A stretch of DNA of 64,000 nt from Epiperipatus broadwayi (GCA_028023455.1 JAQFVV010000352.1:342501-406500); one strand, 5' to 3'. Counted from the first letter of the stretch, positions 22,125 to 37,444 are shown. Program-made: numbers and translations. Notes: generated by a model from the letters alone, not told the origin.

Positions 22125-22897
22125 ATATATATATAATTCTCAACTTTTTAAACAAATTAAAGGACTTTCTATGGGATCCCCACTGTCACCTGTCATTGCT
22201 GCTCTTTTCATGGACAATTTTGAAAGTCAAGTATTATGCGCAGCTACTAAAAAACCTTCTATTTTGCTTAGATATGTGGATGATACTTTTGTCATATGGC
22301 CTCATGGAATTGATTCTTTAAATTCTTTTCTTGCTTTTATAAATAATTGGCATCCAAATATTAAATTTACTTTGGAAGTGGAAAATAACAGATCACTTTC
22401 TTTTCTGGATGTTTTAATTGCAAGAAAATGTGATGAAACATTGTCAATATCAGTTTACAGAAAATCCACTCATACAAACAGATATCTTAATTTTAATTCT
22501 CATCATCATCCTGCACAAAATTTTTTCTGTAGCTAAAAATCTTTTCACTAGAGCTTATAGTTTATCTGATAAAGAACATCTTTCTCAAGAAATAAAACTT
22601 ACAAAAAGTATTCTGCTTTCTAATAATTATAATAAAAATATCATATGTAAGGCTTTATATAACATTAATACTAAAAAGAAAAAAGAGGATAGAATTGATA
22701 ATTCTTCTTTTAATAGAGTAATTTTGCCTTACATTAGGGGGGTTACTGATAAAATCAGTAGAAGACTATCTTGTTTTAATATAAAGACCGCTTTTTCTAC
22801 TGGCAAAAAAATTGGTGATTTTTTATATAAACCTAAAGACAGAATACTTTTGGAACACCAAGGAGTTTATGAAACTCTGTGTTTCCAGTGCTCATGA
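22125..22897 (+). pseudogene. Penelope-type reverse transcriptase fragment
   Basis: The frame from 22125 gives QLFKQIKGLSMGSPLSP, the palm motif before the catalytic site, then LLRYVDDTFVIWP with the YVDD pair, then SFLDVLIARK, diagnostic of Penelope-like RTs. A frameshift near 22520 moves the C-terminal part into the frame 22418-22897 (RRLSCFNIKTAFSTGKKIGD), which ends with a TGA inside the start of the nuclease domain. These RTs are related to telomerase and prime at chromosome breaks or ends. The fragment is N-terminally truncated and cannot be active. Confidence 0.85.
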
Positions 22898-23325
22898 GGC
22901 TACGTGGGTCAGTCTAATAGACGAATTAATGTCAGAATTAAGGAACATAAAATGTTTTTCAACAAAAAATTAGCACATCAGTTTTTACTTCCCATTATTT
23001 AGAAACTGGTCACAAACCTAATTTTGACAATACAAAAATACTTGCTAATTTGGAAAGATATGATTTAAGAACCATTAGAGAGTCAATTGAAATATTAAAG
23101 AGACATACTGGTTTAAATAGAACTGATGAAGCACAACATATTCCAGCTATGTGGAAACCTCTCTTTTTATCCAATATTAACTTAAAATTAACAGGTAAAA
23201 ATACTGAGGAAAATAAACATTTTGATAAGCCTCATATTGTGAATGCTGAACTGGAATATCATTTCTCATTTCGCACACAGTCACATTATTTGTTAAGATC
23301 TAACGGTTTTTCTTTCAAAAGTTAA
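22898..23325 (+). pseudogene. GIY-YIG endonuclease domain of the Penelope-like element
   Basis: Just after the TGA, GYVGQSNRRINVRIKEH matches the core of GIY-YIG nucleases (the YVG half of the motif, then the Arg-containing helix and EH). A stop at 23000-23002 and a frameshift follow. The frame 23050-23325 carries LETGHKPNF and ERYDLRTIRESIEI, the usual C-terminal part where a conserved Glu sits in the RE.IEI segment. The domain nicks DNA for integration in canonical Penelope elements. At least two stops and one shift make it inactive. Confidence 0.8.
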
Positions 23326-23444
23326 CCTTGAAAATGGCAGTTGCTATTCCGTCGAAATATCGGTGCTCAATGGAAAATAAGACACGGTATATCCCAAAAA
23401 CTCATAATTTATCTACATCATATAACCATGAAAACATTAAGTAT

Positions 23445-23445
<1 letters not shown>

Positions 23446-23482
<37 letters not shown>

Positions 23483-25342
23483 CACAAGTTTATGATTACA
23501 GCATCAAAATGAGGTTATTAAATAAATTAATTAATACTAATGGCAAGGCAGCAGTGCTGATATAAAGGCAGAAAATCTGTAATAATGTTTTGCTTCCAAA
23601 CAAAGTGGCTAATGCCCTTTTTTTAGGGTACTGCTTATAGAAGTTTAATTATGCTCTGTGTGGTCACAGGGTTTTCTGGGTGACCAATGAGAGAGGCCTG
23701 TGTATGAAAATGATCTGTGGTAGATCAACTACCTGCAGGGTAGGGTGTGAAGAAAGTTTATGGGTCCAAATTTATCATAGCCCTCCAAGTTAGAAGCCTG
23801 TAATACTTAATAAATGAAGCTTTATATCAGTAACATGACATAACACTGTCTTTAATGTCCTTAAATGGAAATAACTAGTTTAAAATACATGAACCTCACT
23901 TGAATGCTATAATTTAGACAATTAACACTATGCTATGTAATATATATGGGAATAATTTAATTTGTACATATAAGTTTTAAAAGTTACCCCCTTCCCTTCC
24001 TTGTTATTTAACCAGCCGAACACCCGCCCTTGCAAATTTTGTAACTTGAGAATAATCAAAGCTCTGAAATATTAAGAGTATAGCTTTATAATATATATGA
24101 TATAAAAACAATAATAAGAAAAAAAAATCACCTTTTCAGAATTAAATTCATGACATAAAAATATTTGATAGCGTTAATTTTTTTTGGTAATTTGAAAAAT
24201 AAACATAAAGAATATATATATATGTTTCTTTTAAGGACATTTTGAAGAAAATCATGGTCAGCATATTAACTAAGAAAGTATGTAAATCTAATTCAAAAAG
24301 GGAGAGGATTTTATTAATCTCGACTAAAGAAGGTTTAAGTAGATACGGAAAAATAACTTTATATATTAATTTTGCAAGCTTGTTAGATTGGCAATTTAAC
24401 AATAATAAATTATAACAGTTTAAAATTAAAAAAGGAACCGCACCAAGATTAAAGAAATAACAGGTGACTTTAGGTATAAAAACATAGTAGTATGAAATCA
24501 AATACAGTTAATAATTAATAAAAATGTATTTAATTTAAAAAAATTAAAATGAAGTCTGGAGACCTGAGGTTGAGATTAATTGAGAAGGAATAAGATGTTA
24601 AGTCCATAGGCAGTTCAGAGGTTAATTACCTTACTAAGTTAAAAAGTCCATATTAATAGTTTGGCTCCAGCATGGCAAAATTAACAGGATTAAAACCACT
24701 GTAATTGCAAGTTTCCATTAGGCATTCCTCCATTTTTAGATCATATTTTGGGGCATCAGCGAGATGATTATTTGAGGTGAGATTGACCAGCAAAAACAAA
24801 AAAGGTGATTAGTTTTCTACTCATCCAACATTTTAAAAAAAATAGTGTGGAAACCTTTGGCAACAGCTTTTTTTATCAACTAGTTCTCTCCTAGGCAGTC
24901 AAAATCAACCCATTATATACAACCTTCAGTTATGTGAGGAATGCCTTTAGTATTCCCTTATTTAAATTTCATTTCCTTCACCTATTGTTTTGGAGATGCA
25001 ACTGTCAGATAATTTGTCAAAAAATGTATTCAAATCTATTTCTAAATTAGAAATAGATCTGAGAAAATGTTAATGGCAAAAGCATAAATTCTTAATTGGA
25101 TTTCCCTTTTTACTTTTAATCCATTTTAATTAAACATCTTTTCCCAAAATTAGATAATATAAAATTTCCATCCTTTTAGTTATTTTTGGACAATTAAAAG
25201 TTACATGCTTCAACTTGGATTTTTAAAAGAAAAATATAGTTTTTTAACAAATTTTAACAAAAGTTATTTTTTATGAATTTAAAAACAATATTGGTAAAAT
25301 TAATATAGTGTTAATAATTGCTCCTGTTATATAAATATATTT
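23446..25342. other. AT-rich stretch with an (AT)n run
   Basis: An (AT)n run at 23449-23480 follows the Penelope tail. From 23520 to 23800 base composition is less skewed, but no frame is open for more than about 40 codons. A 117-codon minus-strand frame at 24148-24501 is Leu/Phe/Lys/Asn-rich without any motif and is probably chance. No RNA gene is recognised. Confidence 0.5.
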
Positions 25343-25552
25343 GAGCTGCACCTAATATATTTTGATTTTAATAAACGAATTAATAATAAATAGTAAAAAA
25401 TACTAAGAGCTAACTTTTATAATCTTTTAGGTACACATCTCAGATACATATATAACATAAATGTACATTAAATAAGAGTGGGAGGGAACATAAGGTTCTA
25501 ACATGGGTTAGTACTTTGGTGAGTATGATGGACCATGAAGCTCAACTGCTTC
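25343..25552 (+). repeat. dispersed ~209-base repeat, copy 2
   Basis: Same orientation and extent as 2894-3102, with scattered substitutions. The match starts at GAGCTGCACCTAATATATTT and ends shortly after CTCAACT. Flanks differ on both sides, so this is a dispersed element and not part of a larger duplication. Confidence 0.7.
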
Positions 25553-27586
25553 ATTATATGTTATGCAATATTTTTATTTAGAATGCATCAACCATTTTCT
25601 TTTTTATTTGAAATTCAGCTATTACGAGATTGACTTTTTTTTTTATAGGAAAGCATTATTTTGAAAAGACTTAGGATGAAGACTCAGTTTGTATTTGTAT
25701 AGAGTTAATTTTGAAAGAAGACCAGTTTATTTCTGGCTTTGGCATATTTAATCTTGTATTTCTGTCTATATGGCATAGTTGAATATTGTTGCATGATTGC
25801 ATATGTATTAGGTGTATTAACAATTACATATCAGGATTCTAGTTTTATTCTCCATACTTGTTTGCTCAGTGACTAACATGACATTGGGTTGTCAGTTTGT
25901 GCATCTGGTCTAATATCTGCACTATTGTACAATTTTATTCATGATGTACACTGACTTTTGATTTGGTGTTATTATAGATATATATTTTTCTGATTTTTTT
26001 AATGTGTTTATTCTATGTACTCATTAATTTTCATAATATTTTTCATTATAAAAAAAATAAGTTATCATGATATTTAGTGTTTCAGTCTTGAATAAAGCAA
26101 ATATAATCACATTTATATGCAGTTTGACTATACTAGTATGTGATCAACAATTTATTTATTAAGTACATGTTTAGCACAGCTTGATTTGGTGATGTCAACT
26201 AACATAGATTCCATTCTCTTACAGAATTAAAATGTTTATTTATAATTAGAATTTTAATACTTCTATAGGTATAGGAGTATATTTAATGTTGGACCATTAT
26301 TAGTGTAATTGAAATGTTTCAAGATGTACTATTATGTTGCTGTTTACTTCCTCATTAAATTTAGCAATATTTCATGATCTCTTTCATGGCTAGCCCACAT
26401 CATTTTGCTTATGATTTAGACTGAGAATTTTTGATGGCTTTATGGTCAGTAAATAACTACTGTTCTAAGTTAAGTTCTTTTTAATTAAATAGTAATAATC
26501 AGATAGATCTACACATTAAATATTTTCATTTAAAACATCTATTAAAATTTTTGCTATTTTATATAAATATATATGCTAATTTTTATGTTGGAAATCTTTC
26601 TCTTCCTTTTTTCATAATGTTTGAGTACAGTATAAATTTAAGCAATAAGTGTAAATAATTAGTGCCTTAATTGTTAAATATAATAAATTAGTAATAAATC
26701 GTAACATTAATAAAATATTCAAAATATGTTTACTTTTGTTTATTTTGTTAAGTTCCACAAAAAATTGTGATAGTGCCCTGAATTAATGATATGTGACAGA
26801 ATTGTAGTTAAGTCCCAGTAAAAATAAAATAATAAAATCATGAAGATAATAAAATCTGACTAATCTACTGTAATGGTATAATTCAACAAAATCAATTAAC
26901 AGGCCACATATATTAGGCAAGTCAAAATCTGTATCTGTGTAAAATGAAATATAATTTTAATTTATCTTGATAATATACCATTACAAACTAATGAATATTG
27001 TAATTAATTTATTTAATGGTCCATCATAGCTGAGACCAAAACATATAAAGCTAAGAACGAATAAAATTACTATAATTAAATAAACATAAATTTGTAAGTG
27101 CATAAACATGATTAATTTATTGAAGAGTTTACTACATTAAGAAAGACCCATCTATATTGTTATAAATAAGTTTGACTATTATCAGTTAAATAAATAATTT
27201 ATTCTGTTTTAATGCTATGTATAATTAAGTTTCAAAAATATAATAACATGAGATGTCTAAATTAACTATTGTAGAATATAAATTACCACACAAAATAAAC
27301 TTAGCACTGATTTATTTAATTTAACCACTCAATAAAGATTTATTGAGGCATTAGCTTATTTTATGTAATTAATAAAAAATTAATAAGAAAATTGATAAAA
27401 TAAGATCAAAATTATAAAGTGTACAGATGTTTGTTTATATTTAATTACCTAAATAATTTAATTTATTTATTTCAAAATGTAATTATGTAAAGGCTTTAAA
27501 ATAATACCACAGGTTAATATATATTATGAATTTTAAAAAAATTATCACAAGAATAAAATTTTACTCAATAAAACAATTTATTTACA
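25553..27586. other. AT-rich stretch without a recognisable gene
   Basis: Only short open frames of low complexity, with no repeats shared with the rest of the window. Nothing supportable is seen. Confidence 0.55.
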
Positions 27587-27732
<146 letters not shown>

Positions 27733-28185
27733 TATACCAAGTAATGAATATAAGTTTATTTGATAGTCTGTATTATTGAAATTTTATAACTTGTATTACT
27801 ATAAATGATGTATAAAGCAATAAACTAGTTAACCCATTTTCTTTCTTGTCCAGTTAAAATGATCATGGCTTCAAGTCGCTCAAATTCTGTCATTTTTAAC
27901 ACTATGGTAAATAATTTATGGTCATTTTAAAGCTTTAAAAAAGTATCATAAGATGCTGCCCTCTCTTGAATTATTTTACAAGTAAAATACCAATACTATT
28001 CAAATTTTAGTTTTAACAATGGAAGAAGGTGGTTCCTGCTTCACATTGATTGGCTGTTTTCCATATTGGATAAAAGAAGATGCTTGTCAATAATTTTTAC
28101 CACTCCAACTTCTTTGTTTCATTTTAAAAATGATAAATGGATGTTGTAGATCATTTTAAAAATACTTTTTGACATATTATAAATT

Positions 28186-28518
28186 ATTTTCATAAAATAT
28201 ACTGAAAACATAATTATTTTACAAAAATAAGTAAGATTTTAGTAAAAAATTCAATACTTTTACATGAATATAAATTGAAAAAGAAACCAGTGCTAACAAC
28301 AATTTTCACACCTGTCAACAGTTTACATTTCCTCAAGCTCTTTATTTAATTTTCAAATAAAAATTAATCTTTTAGAATATTTTGCTGGCATTTATTTATA
28401 TATTATAATGTATTTTGGAAATATATGCTGAAATTATAAATTATTTTAGGAAAATTGTAAGATTTTACTAAAAATTATTTACTTTTACACAAACGTAAAT
28501 TGAAAAAGAAAATCATTG
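28186..28518 (+). repeat. diverged tandem duplication, unit ~225 bases
   Basis: Segments near 28188-28290 and 28425-28518 share TTATAAATTATTTT, GTAAGATTTTA, TACTTTTACA and AAATTGAAAAAGAAA in the same order, with many substitutions between them. This suggests an old local duplication. No coding potential. Confidence 0.5.
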
Positions 28519-28681
28519 ACACAAGCAACATTTTTTAATAGGTTACTAATGTTAATTTTAAATTTGCTGATATAAAATATTTTTATAATTATAACCAAAA
28601 ATTGCCTTTTGAAAAAACTTTTGTTCACTTTCATAATCTGACAAATTATTAATTTGCTTTTTACAAATGAAACTAAAATGA

Positions 28682-28700
28682 ATATAATATTAAAAGATCA

Positions 28701-28731
<31 letters not shown>

Positions 28732-28734
28732 CTT

Positions 28735-28746
<12 letters not shown>
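28682..28746. repeat. 18-base inverted repeat around an (AT)n core
   Basis: ATATAATATTAAAAGATC (28682-28699) is repeated as its exact complement at 28729-28746, separated by pure AT. A further (AT)n run continues to 28766. The whole can form a cruciform. Confidence 0.9.
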
Positions 28747-28766
<20 letters not shown>

Positions 28767-29330
28767 GCCTGCTCATTCTGTAATTGACCAATCAAAAATT
28801 TAAAGTTTTACCTCCCTTGGCCAATAAAATAAATTGCAACTGAATGGATTAAGCAAAAATATTAATGTATATCATATATTATTACTAATAAATATAAAAA
28901 AAAAATATTAGAGGATCATATCTGTTTAAGCTTGTTTTTTTAATATTTCATCACTATATAAGAAGAATGTTTAATGTAGACACAATTATTATTTACACAC
29001 ACAATATAGATGATTTATTTTAGATATAAGTTGTTTAGTTATTTTTAGTTATATTTCTTTTTAAACTGAGAATTAAATAATGAAACAAAACAATATGTAC
29101 TTGTAGAATGTTATATAAAATTTACATTAAATTTTGATAAAATATTAAAGATTATTCAAATTCAACTAAGCTTTTGCTTGGTTAATTCTATTTATATATT
29201 ACATATAAGCACATATACTTAAGATAAACATGTATATAAACAAATTATTAAATGAAATAAGAAAAATATACAACCTATATTATCTCCAAAAATAATGTGT
29301 ATCTTTAAATGGATTATTTATAACAACACC

Positions 29331-32102
<2,772 letters not shown>

Positions 32103-32407
32103 GTACTATATATATATATATATGTAATATACAAATCAATATATATATATATATATATATATATCAAAATACAGTACAATTTATATAAATTATATTCTTT
32201 TAGAAGTACTTTCGACTATACACTTTGTAGTCTTTATCAACTATATATATATATATCAAAATACAGTACAATTTATAGAAATTATATTCTTTTAGAAGTA
32301 CTTTCGACTGTGTATAGTCGAAAGTACTTCTAAAAGAATATAATTTATATAAATTGTACTGTATTTTGATATATATATATATTGATTGTATATTACATAT
32401 ATAGTGA
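32103..32407. mobile_element. foldback/MITE-like element with long terminal inverted repeats
   Basis: The left arm (about 32105-32220) and the right arm (about 32313-32405) are near-perfect inverse copies. From the ends inward they contain CTATATAT, GTAATATACAA, an AT run, CAAAATACAGTACAATTTAT and AGAAGTACTTTCGACT. A third, direct copy of the inner part (about 32257-32312) sits between the arms, so the centre is a tight hairpin with a loop of about six bases. There is no coding capacity. Long arms, AT-rich ends and small size fit a non-autonomous foldback DNA element; superfamily unknown. Confidence 0.75.
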
Positions 32408-33028
32408 AATGAATACAGATATCAAACTTTATTTATTATATATATATATTATACCAAGATCGTAGTTGGAACATAATAATTTTATCAAAAAATTATTAAA
32501 ATAATAAATCTACAAATAAATAAATAAGTTATGAAAATCTAAAGAGTTTATTTATTAAACAAAATACAGTTTGCTGTCAAAACGTAAGATTAAAAATCAA
32601 ATAGTTTCCTATTAGTTATTGAAATAAAACTTACAATTAATTAATTAAAAGGGGGGAGGGGGAGTTTTCCTGTAGAAAAACTAAAAGTTTCATAAAAGAA
32701 GTTAAAGAGTTTTTATTATTATAAGTTAAAAGTTTAAAATATAAATCTCTTTTCATTCAAGTTAAAAGAAGAAAAAAAAGTTAATCTTAAAATATATGTG
32801 CATTTGTAAATAGAATAAATGTACGCGAAATAAATGTTAAAATGAAATAAATGAATACAGAAAATTAACATATCTAAAACTCAGTGGTGGCTACTAATTA
32901 AAATATAAAACAACACATTTGCATGGCTCCTAATTAAATGATCTCAAAATCACATAGTCAAAGAATTATCAAAGGAATTTCAACAACAGATATTACCAGA
33001 GGATATCAAAATGAAAACACACACCATG
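32408..33028. other. AT-rich spacer
   Basis: Nothing recognised, apart from a G-run (GGGGGGAGGGGG) near 32651-32662. Confidence 0.5.
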
Positions 33029-33067
33029 TATAAATAGCCAAATTTTTATCAGACATTGAGTTCAGTC
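33029..33067 (+). promoter_or_regulatory. TATA plus initiator-like site
   Basis: TATAAATAG at 33029-33037 is followed by TCAGAC (33049-33054) and TCAGTC (33062-33067), which resemble the arthropod initiator TCAGTY at about the right distance. The downstream few hundred bases are less AT-rich than their surroundings but have no frame with a known domain. It could be the promoter of an unrecognised gene or the core of a solo LTR. Prediction only. Confidence 0.35.
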
Positions 33068-34235
33068 AGTCGAGTTAATTGCATCAGAGATAACAGTTGA
33101 GTTCAGTTCAGAGAGTTAAAAGTATAATCTAGATCATGCAGTTTATTATGAATCAATCAATAATGCAGTGTTAAAACCATCAGAAACATGCGGTTGTTCT
33201 CCAGCCTGAAGTCCAATGAAAACAGCCAATATACCCGATCTTAGGTGATGTCTGCATAACAGCTTGAAAAATCTCAGTCAATATCTAATTGTCTCCAAAA
33301 ATAATACCAACTAATAAGCCTCAAATTTACACATGAAACATCAATTCTAACCAGTTAGAAATATTTCATCAAAAGCAGCAAACAGAAGATGCATCCACAT
33401 TCAAAATCCTATGTAAAACATTTTTCTTATATTCATTCTAAAGTAGCCATCACATTTGTAAAAAAAATTTGCAAAGCCTCAAGAGTCGAATTATATGAAC
33501 TCTATAGCATTTAAAAATGAACTATTGATTTGTGTGTTCTGAATATATGTGTTTTATATATTATTTAATGCTTTATTATTGATGTCAGTGTGTGAATTAA
33601 TATGTGCATGATTATTATATTTAAAATACCAGTATTATGTTAGTAAATAAGATGTGAAAAAAATATTTAACATTAGACTATAATTGTAATTAAAATAAAC
33701 TTTCTTTAAACTTAAGATTTATTTTGTCGGTGAATTCTTTTTACCAATTCTTTTATCAATTCTTTTTACCAATATTTTATCAAGTCTTTTCACCATTATT
33801 AAGAAACAATAATTTGTTATTGATTAAAAAAAATAGACTGAACTAGTTAAGGGATTTTTCTAGCACTGGATTATGAGCCTACTGTCCAAACATGTTAGTC
33901 TTGGTGCCCAGGTTTTACTCCAAAACAAATAAAGTGTTTGGATAGTAGAGGTTTGAATCTAGCAGTCGAGGTGGGCCATGATCATAGTTAAAGCTATCAA
34001 TAATATTTTCCACTTTGCTCGAATGTGCCAGTTTGTTCACATAATATTTATAATTAAATAAGATTATAAATGTATTATAAAGAAGTTTGTAACCAGCCAA
34101 AACATTTGCAATGTAAGTAAGATCTTCTGTGGATCAAACCCGGTACTATATATATATATAATTATGTTTATACAATAGGTGACTGAAGGGTCTTAGAGAA
34201 GTAAAATCTTCATGATTTGAACATAGTAATGAGTT
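33068..34235. other. AT-rich stretch without a recognisable gene
   Basis: No supportable gene. At 33840-34135 two tRNA-B-box-like words occur (GGTTTGAATCTAG and, on the minus strand, CCGGGTTTGATCC) without A boxes, possibly decayed SINE sequence. A short (TA)n run lies at 34147-34159. Confidence 0.4.
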
Positions 34236-34333
34236 AATACATATGCTAGGTAATTAATCAATTAGCGGTAATCATTTGAAATATAATACATATGCTAGGT
34301 AATTAATCAATTAGCAGTAATCATTTGAAATCT
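34236..34333 (+). repeat. two tandem copies of a 49-base unit
   Basis: Units begin AATACATATGCTAGGTAATT at 34236 and 34285 and differ at very few positions, so the duplication is recent. Confidence 0.92.
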
Positions 34334-34604
34334 GGGCACAGCTGCTTTATGGCATTGATGCTATACAAAATCAATCAAATATAACATTACCACAAATTTT
34401 CTTATATAACATGATTTTTTTTTGATTAAACAAATTTTTATTTCATTTATAATGTGATTTCTTTTTTATTAAAGACATTTTTATATTCATTTTCAGTGTT
34501 TTTTTCTAACCTGACATTTTTCTTTATTCAACAATTTTTGGTAATTTAACTTTGTGTTTATTTTTCTGGTTTTAAAACCTTTGACTGTTTTATGATGAAA
34601 AAAC

Positions 34605-35590
34605 TAGTTTTAACCCCACTAAAAAAGTATAATACAATCATTTGGGACTTGTTTCAACTTTGTTCTACCTTTTTTTTTGTTTGACTAAAATGTTTTTCTT
34701 CTTATTGAATCAAAAGTAACTTTTGTGTCTTTGGGTATTAAAAAATTGTTTTGAAACCCCACCCCCACCCTTATATAAATATTTGTAACAAAAAATCAAT
34801 ATTTTTTTTTAAAACAACTTTTTTCACTTTTTACTTTTATTTATATTCCGTTTGAATTACCTTTTTTTTCCTCAAAAGAAATTTATTTAACAAATTTAAT
34901 ATGATTTACAAGTTACAATCAAGTGTAATAGTTTGTATTGGAACTAAAGTTTATATTGGAACTTTGATCTGTGAGATGTTTAGGTTGTTCATGTGCCACA
35001 GTTGGGACCATCTCAATGTTTATAAAGTTCTCTTTTTGTGGGTGATGTTTGCCTAATATAGCACAGGTTGTGCATATGCTATGATTTATATCTTGTAGCC
35101 ATTTAGGGCTATTGTGTTGTTACATGTGGTTTTTTGGCTTTATAAACTGCTTTTTGAGAGGTTTTATATTTTGTTATTATTAACAAAAAGTAAACAAAAA
35201 TAGTAATTTATTTTAACTCCATTTGTTTTAACCATGCTGAAAAAACATAATACAATTATTTGGAAATTGTTTCAATTTTTTTCTATATTTTTTTTTTTTA
35301 GTTGACCAAATTGTTTTCCTTCTTATTAAATCAAAAGTAACTTTTGTGTTTTTTGGGGATAAAAAATTGTTTTGAAACTCCCACCCCTGGATAAATAATT
35401 GTAACAAAAAGTCAATTTTTTTTTTCAACAACTTTTTTTAACTTTTTACTTTTATTTATATTTCATTTGAATTATCTTTTTTGGCTTCTACAATAAACTG
35501 CTTGGGGGGAGGAGGTTCATACTTTGTTATTATTAACAAAAAGTAAACAAAAATAGTAATTTATTTTAATCCTGCTGAAAAAAGATAATC
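34605..35590 (+). repeat. complex tandem repeat, unit ~610 bases plus a partial copy
   Basis: The block from 34612 to about 34870 recurs at 35228-35483 with the same word order (ATAATACAAT, TTTTTCTTCTTATT-like, AATCAAAAGTAACTTTTGTG, AAAATTGTTTTGAAAC, CACCC, TAACAAAAA, CTTTTTACTTTTATTTATAT). The block at about 35128-35250, with AACAAAAAGTAAACAAAAAT, recurs at about 35483-35590. Unit boundaries are blurred by indels. The pattern is a head-to-tail duplication of non-coding sequence. Confidence 0.75.
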
Positions 35591-37444
35591 CAAATACTTG
35601 TCAATTTCTAATGAAATAAAAAAATACACAGACTTTGGACTTTTTGAACTTATTTTTATTTATTTTATTGCTGTAATAAAAACTGTCTTGTATTTGGAAG
35701 GATGTTATGTGCCAGAAAAAAGGATGCGGTCTCACTTTATGTACTCAGGAATTCTGAAAAGTTTAATAAAAATTTCATGTTCTTCTCAGACATTTTATTG
35801 GTGTCATATGTATTTCCATACTGAAATGTGACTTAGCACATGAGCTTTGTCGAAACATGTTTGAACACCCTTTGCCAATTTTTTACATATTAACATTTTT
35901 TTAGGGAAGGGTGGAGACCATATAACAATTATTAGCAATTAACAACATTATTTAAATATAAATGACATTACACTATTATAGATATTTGAAAAGTTGTACC
36001 GATTTGCAATTAAACCAATCTCAAGTGATATGGTAATCAGTTATGATTAGCACAAATATCCATAAATAGTTTCGAAGCACAATACAGGCTGTAATATTTT
36101 TGTGCAATATCATGTAAAGTGGACTGAAAATGGGTAATACAATATAAATGTTATATTAGCCTTAAGGCCAGCTGCAGAAATGGCATTTTTATGTGTTTTG
36201 ACACATAAACAATGCCATCCAGTGGTCTTACCTGGATTTCAGAAGATTACCCAATTAGCTAATCAATATTATGTAAAATATTATGTACATATTTATTGAT
36301 ATTGGTTTGTCTTTCTCTTTTAAAGTTCATTTGTTTATATTGTTTTTTGCTTACAGATATCCATGATATAAGTATCTATCATTGGGATCATGGGGCTGGT
36401 AACAAAAAAAAAATCTTTAAAAATAATGTTTTCCACTAACACCAAATAAAATTTTTTTTAATTGTTTTGTTTTTGAGGAAGTTTGGTGATATGCAACGGA
36501 ATTATATATATATATATATATAGTGCCCTTTTCTATAAGTCAAAATCAGCTCATTACAGTAAATTACTAAAAAATTTAAATTGTAGAATATGATCTCTTG
36601 ATGTGTTAGTTATACTTTGTTAATAATATCTTAAAGTACAATTTAAAGCTAAATGAAGTTACATAATGCATAAAATTATGATAAATCACTTAAGAACAGT
36701 TAAGTAAAGCTAAAAATATTATTACATATGGTTGCAAAAGCTGGCCATAATAAATAACACAGCTATAAATGTTTAAATTATGTTTAAAAAGTTCAATTTT
36801 AACAGTTTAAACTTATAGTTAAATAAATGTTATATTTAGAATTATAAATTTTATTTAATAATTATAAATTAATGCCATATATTTAAAAGTAAGTTTTATG
36901 GTAGTGAAAGTTATATTTAATTCTATATTTTCCAAATTATTATTGCAACTTTTATATAATTGTATTATTTATCCAATATTATAAGTGTTGCAATTTATCA
37001 TATAATTTTCAAACAGTAAATTGGATACAATCTGTCTAGGTTATATCAGTCATGTGATTTGTATAATATATGGTTATACACACATGCTTGCTAGTATTTA
37101 GATTAATAAAGTTTGAAATATTTTAAAATTGCATTATAGAATTGGATGTTATTATTACTTACCATAAAAGCATATATTAAGTTAGACATTATGAATGTTT
37201 AAATAAGGTAATAAAGATGAATACAGTTAATAAAAATTAAATATTTGTTTTAAAATAAAATAGATAAATTAAATATTAAAGGTGGGATAAAATTATTAAA
37301 TATTGTTTTAAAAGTTATTTTAAATGTTTAATTAATTTAGTAAAGCAATAATTGATTTGGAATTAATATTTTAAATAATATTTTTAAAGTTATAATATGT
37401 CATATTTTTTATTTTGAAATTTAATTGTGTAAGAATGTAACATT
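35591..37444. other. AT-rich stretch without a recognisable gene
   Basis: A 77-codon frame at 35598-35831 has no known motif and is probably chance. A short hairpin lies at 36180-36218 (ATGGCATTTTTATGTGT and its near complement around a TTTG loop). An (AT)n run lies at 36505-36521. Confidence 0.5.

Larger units (their letters stand above)
22125..23445 (+). mobile_element. Penelope-like element, 3' part only
   Basis: Immediately right of the LTR, the sequence encodes the middle and C-terminal parts of a Penelope-type RT, a linker, and a GIY-YIG endonuclease. A 3' tail follows with a CGAAATATCGGTGCTC block of the kind found after such elements. An (AT)n run follows at 23449-23480. The RT N-terminal half is absent here and I do not find it on the left flank of the gypsy element (before 6626). 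The copy was therefore either 5'-truncated or lost its other half. Confidence 0.85.
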
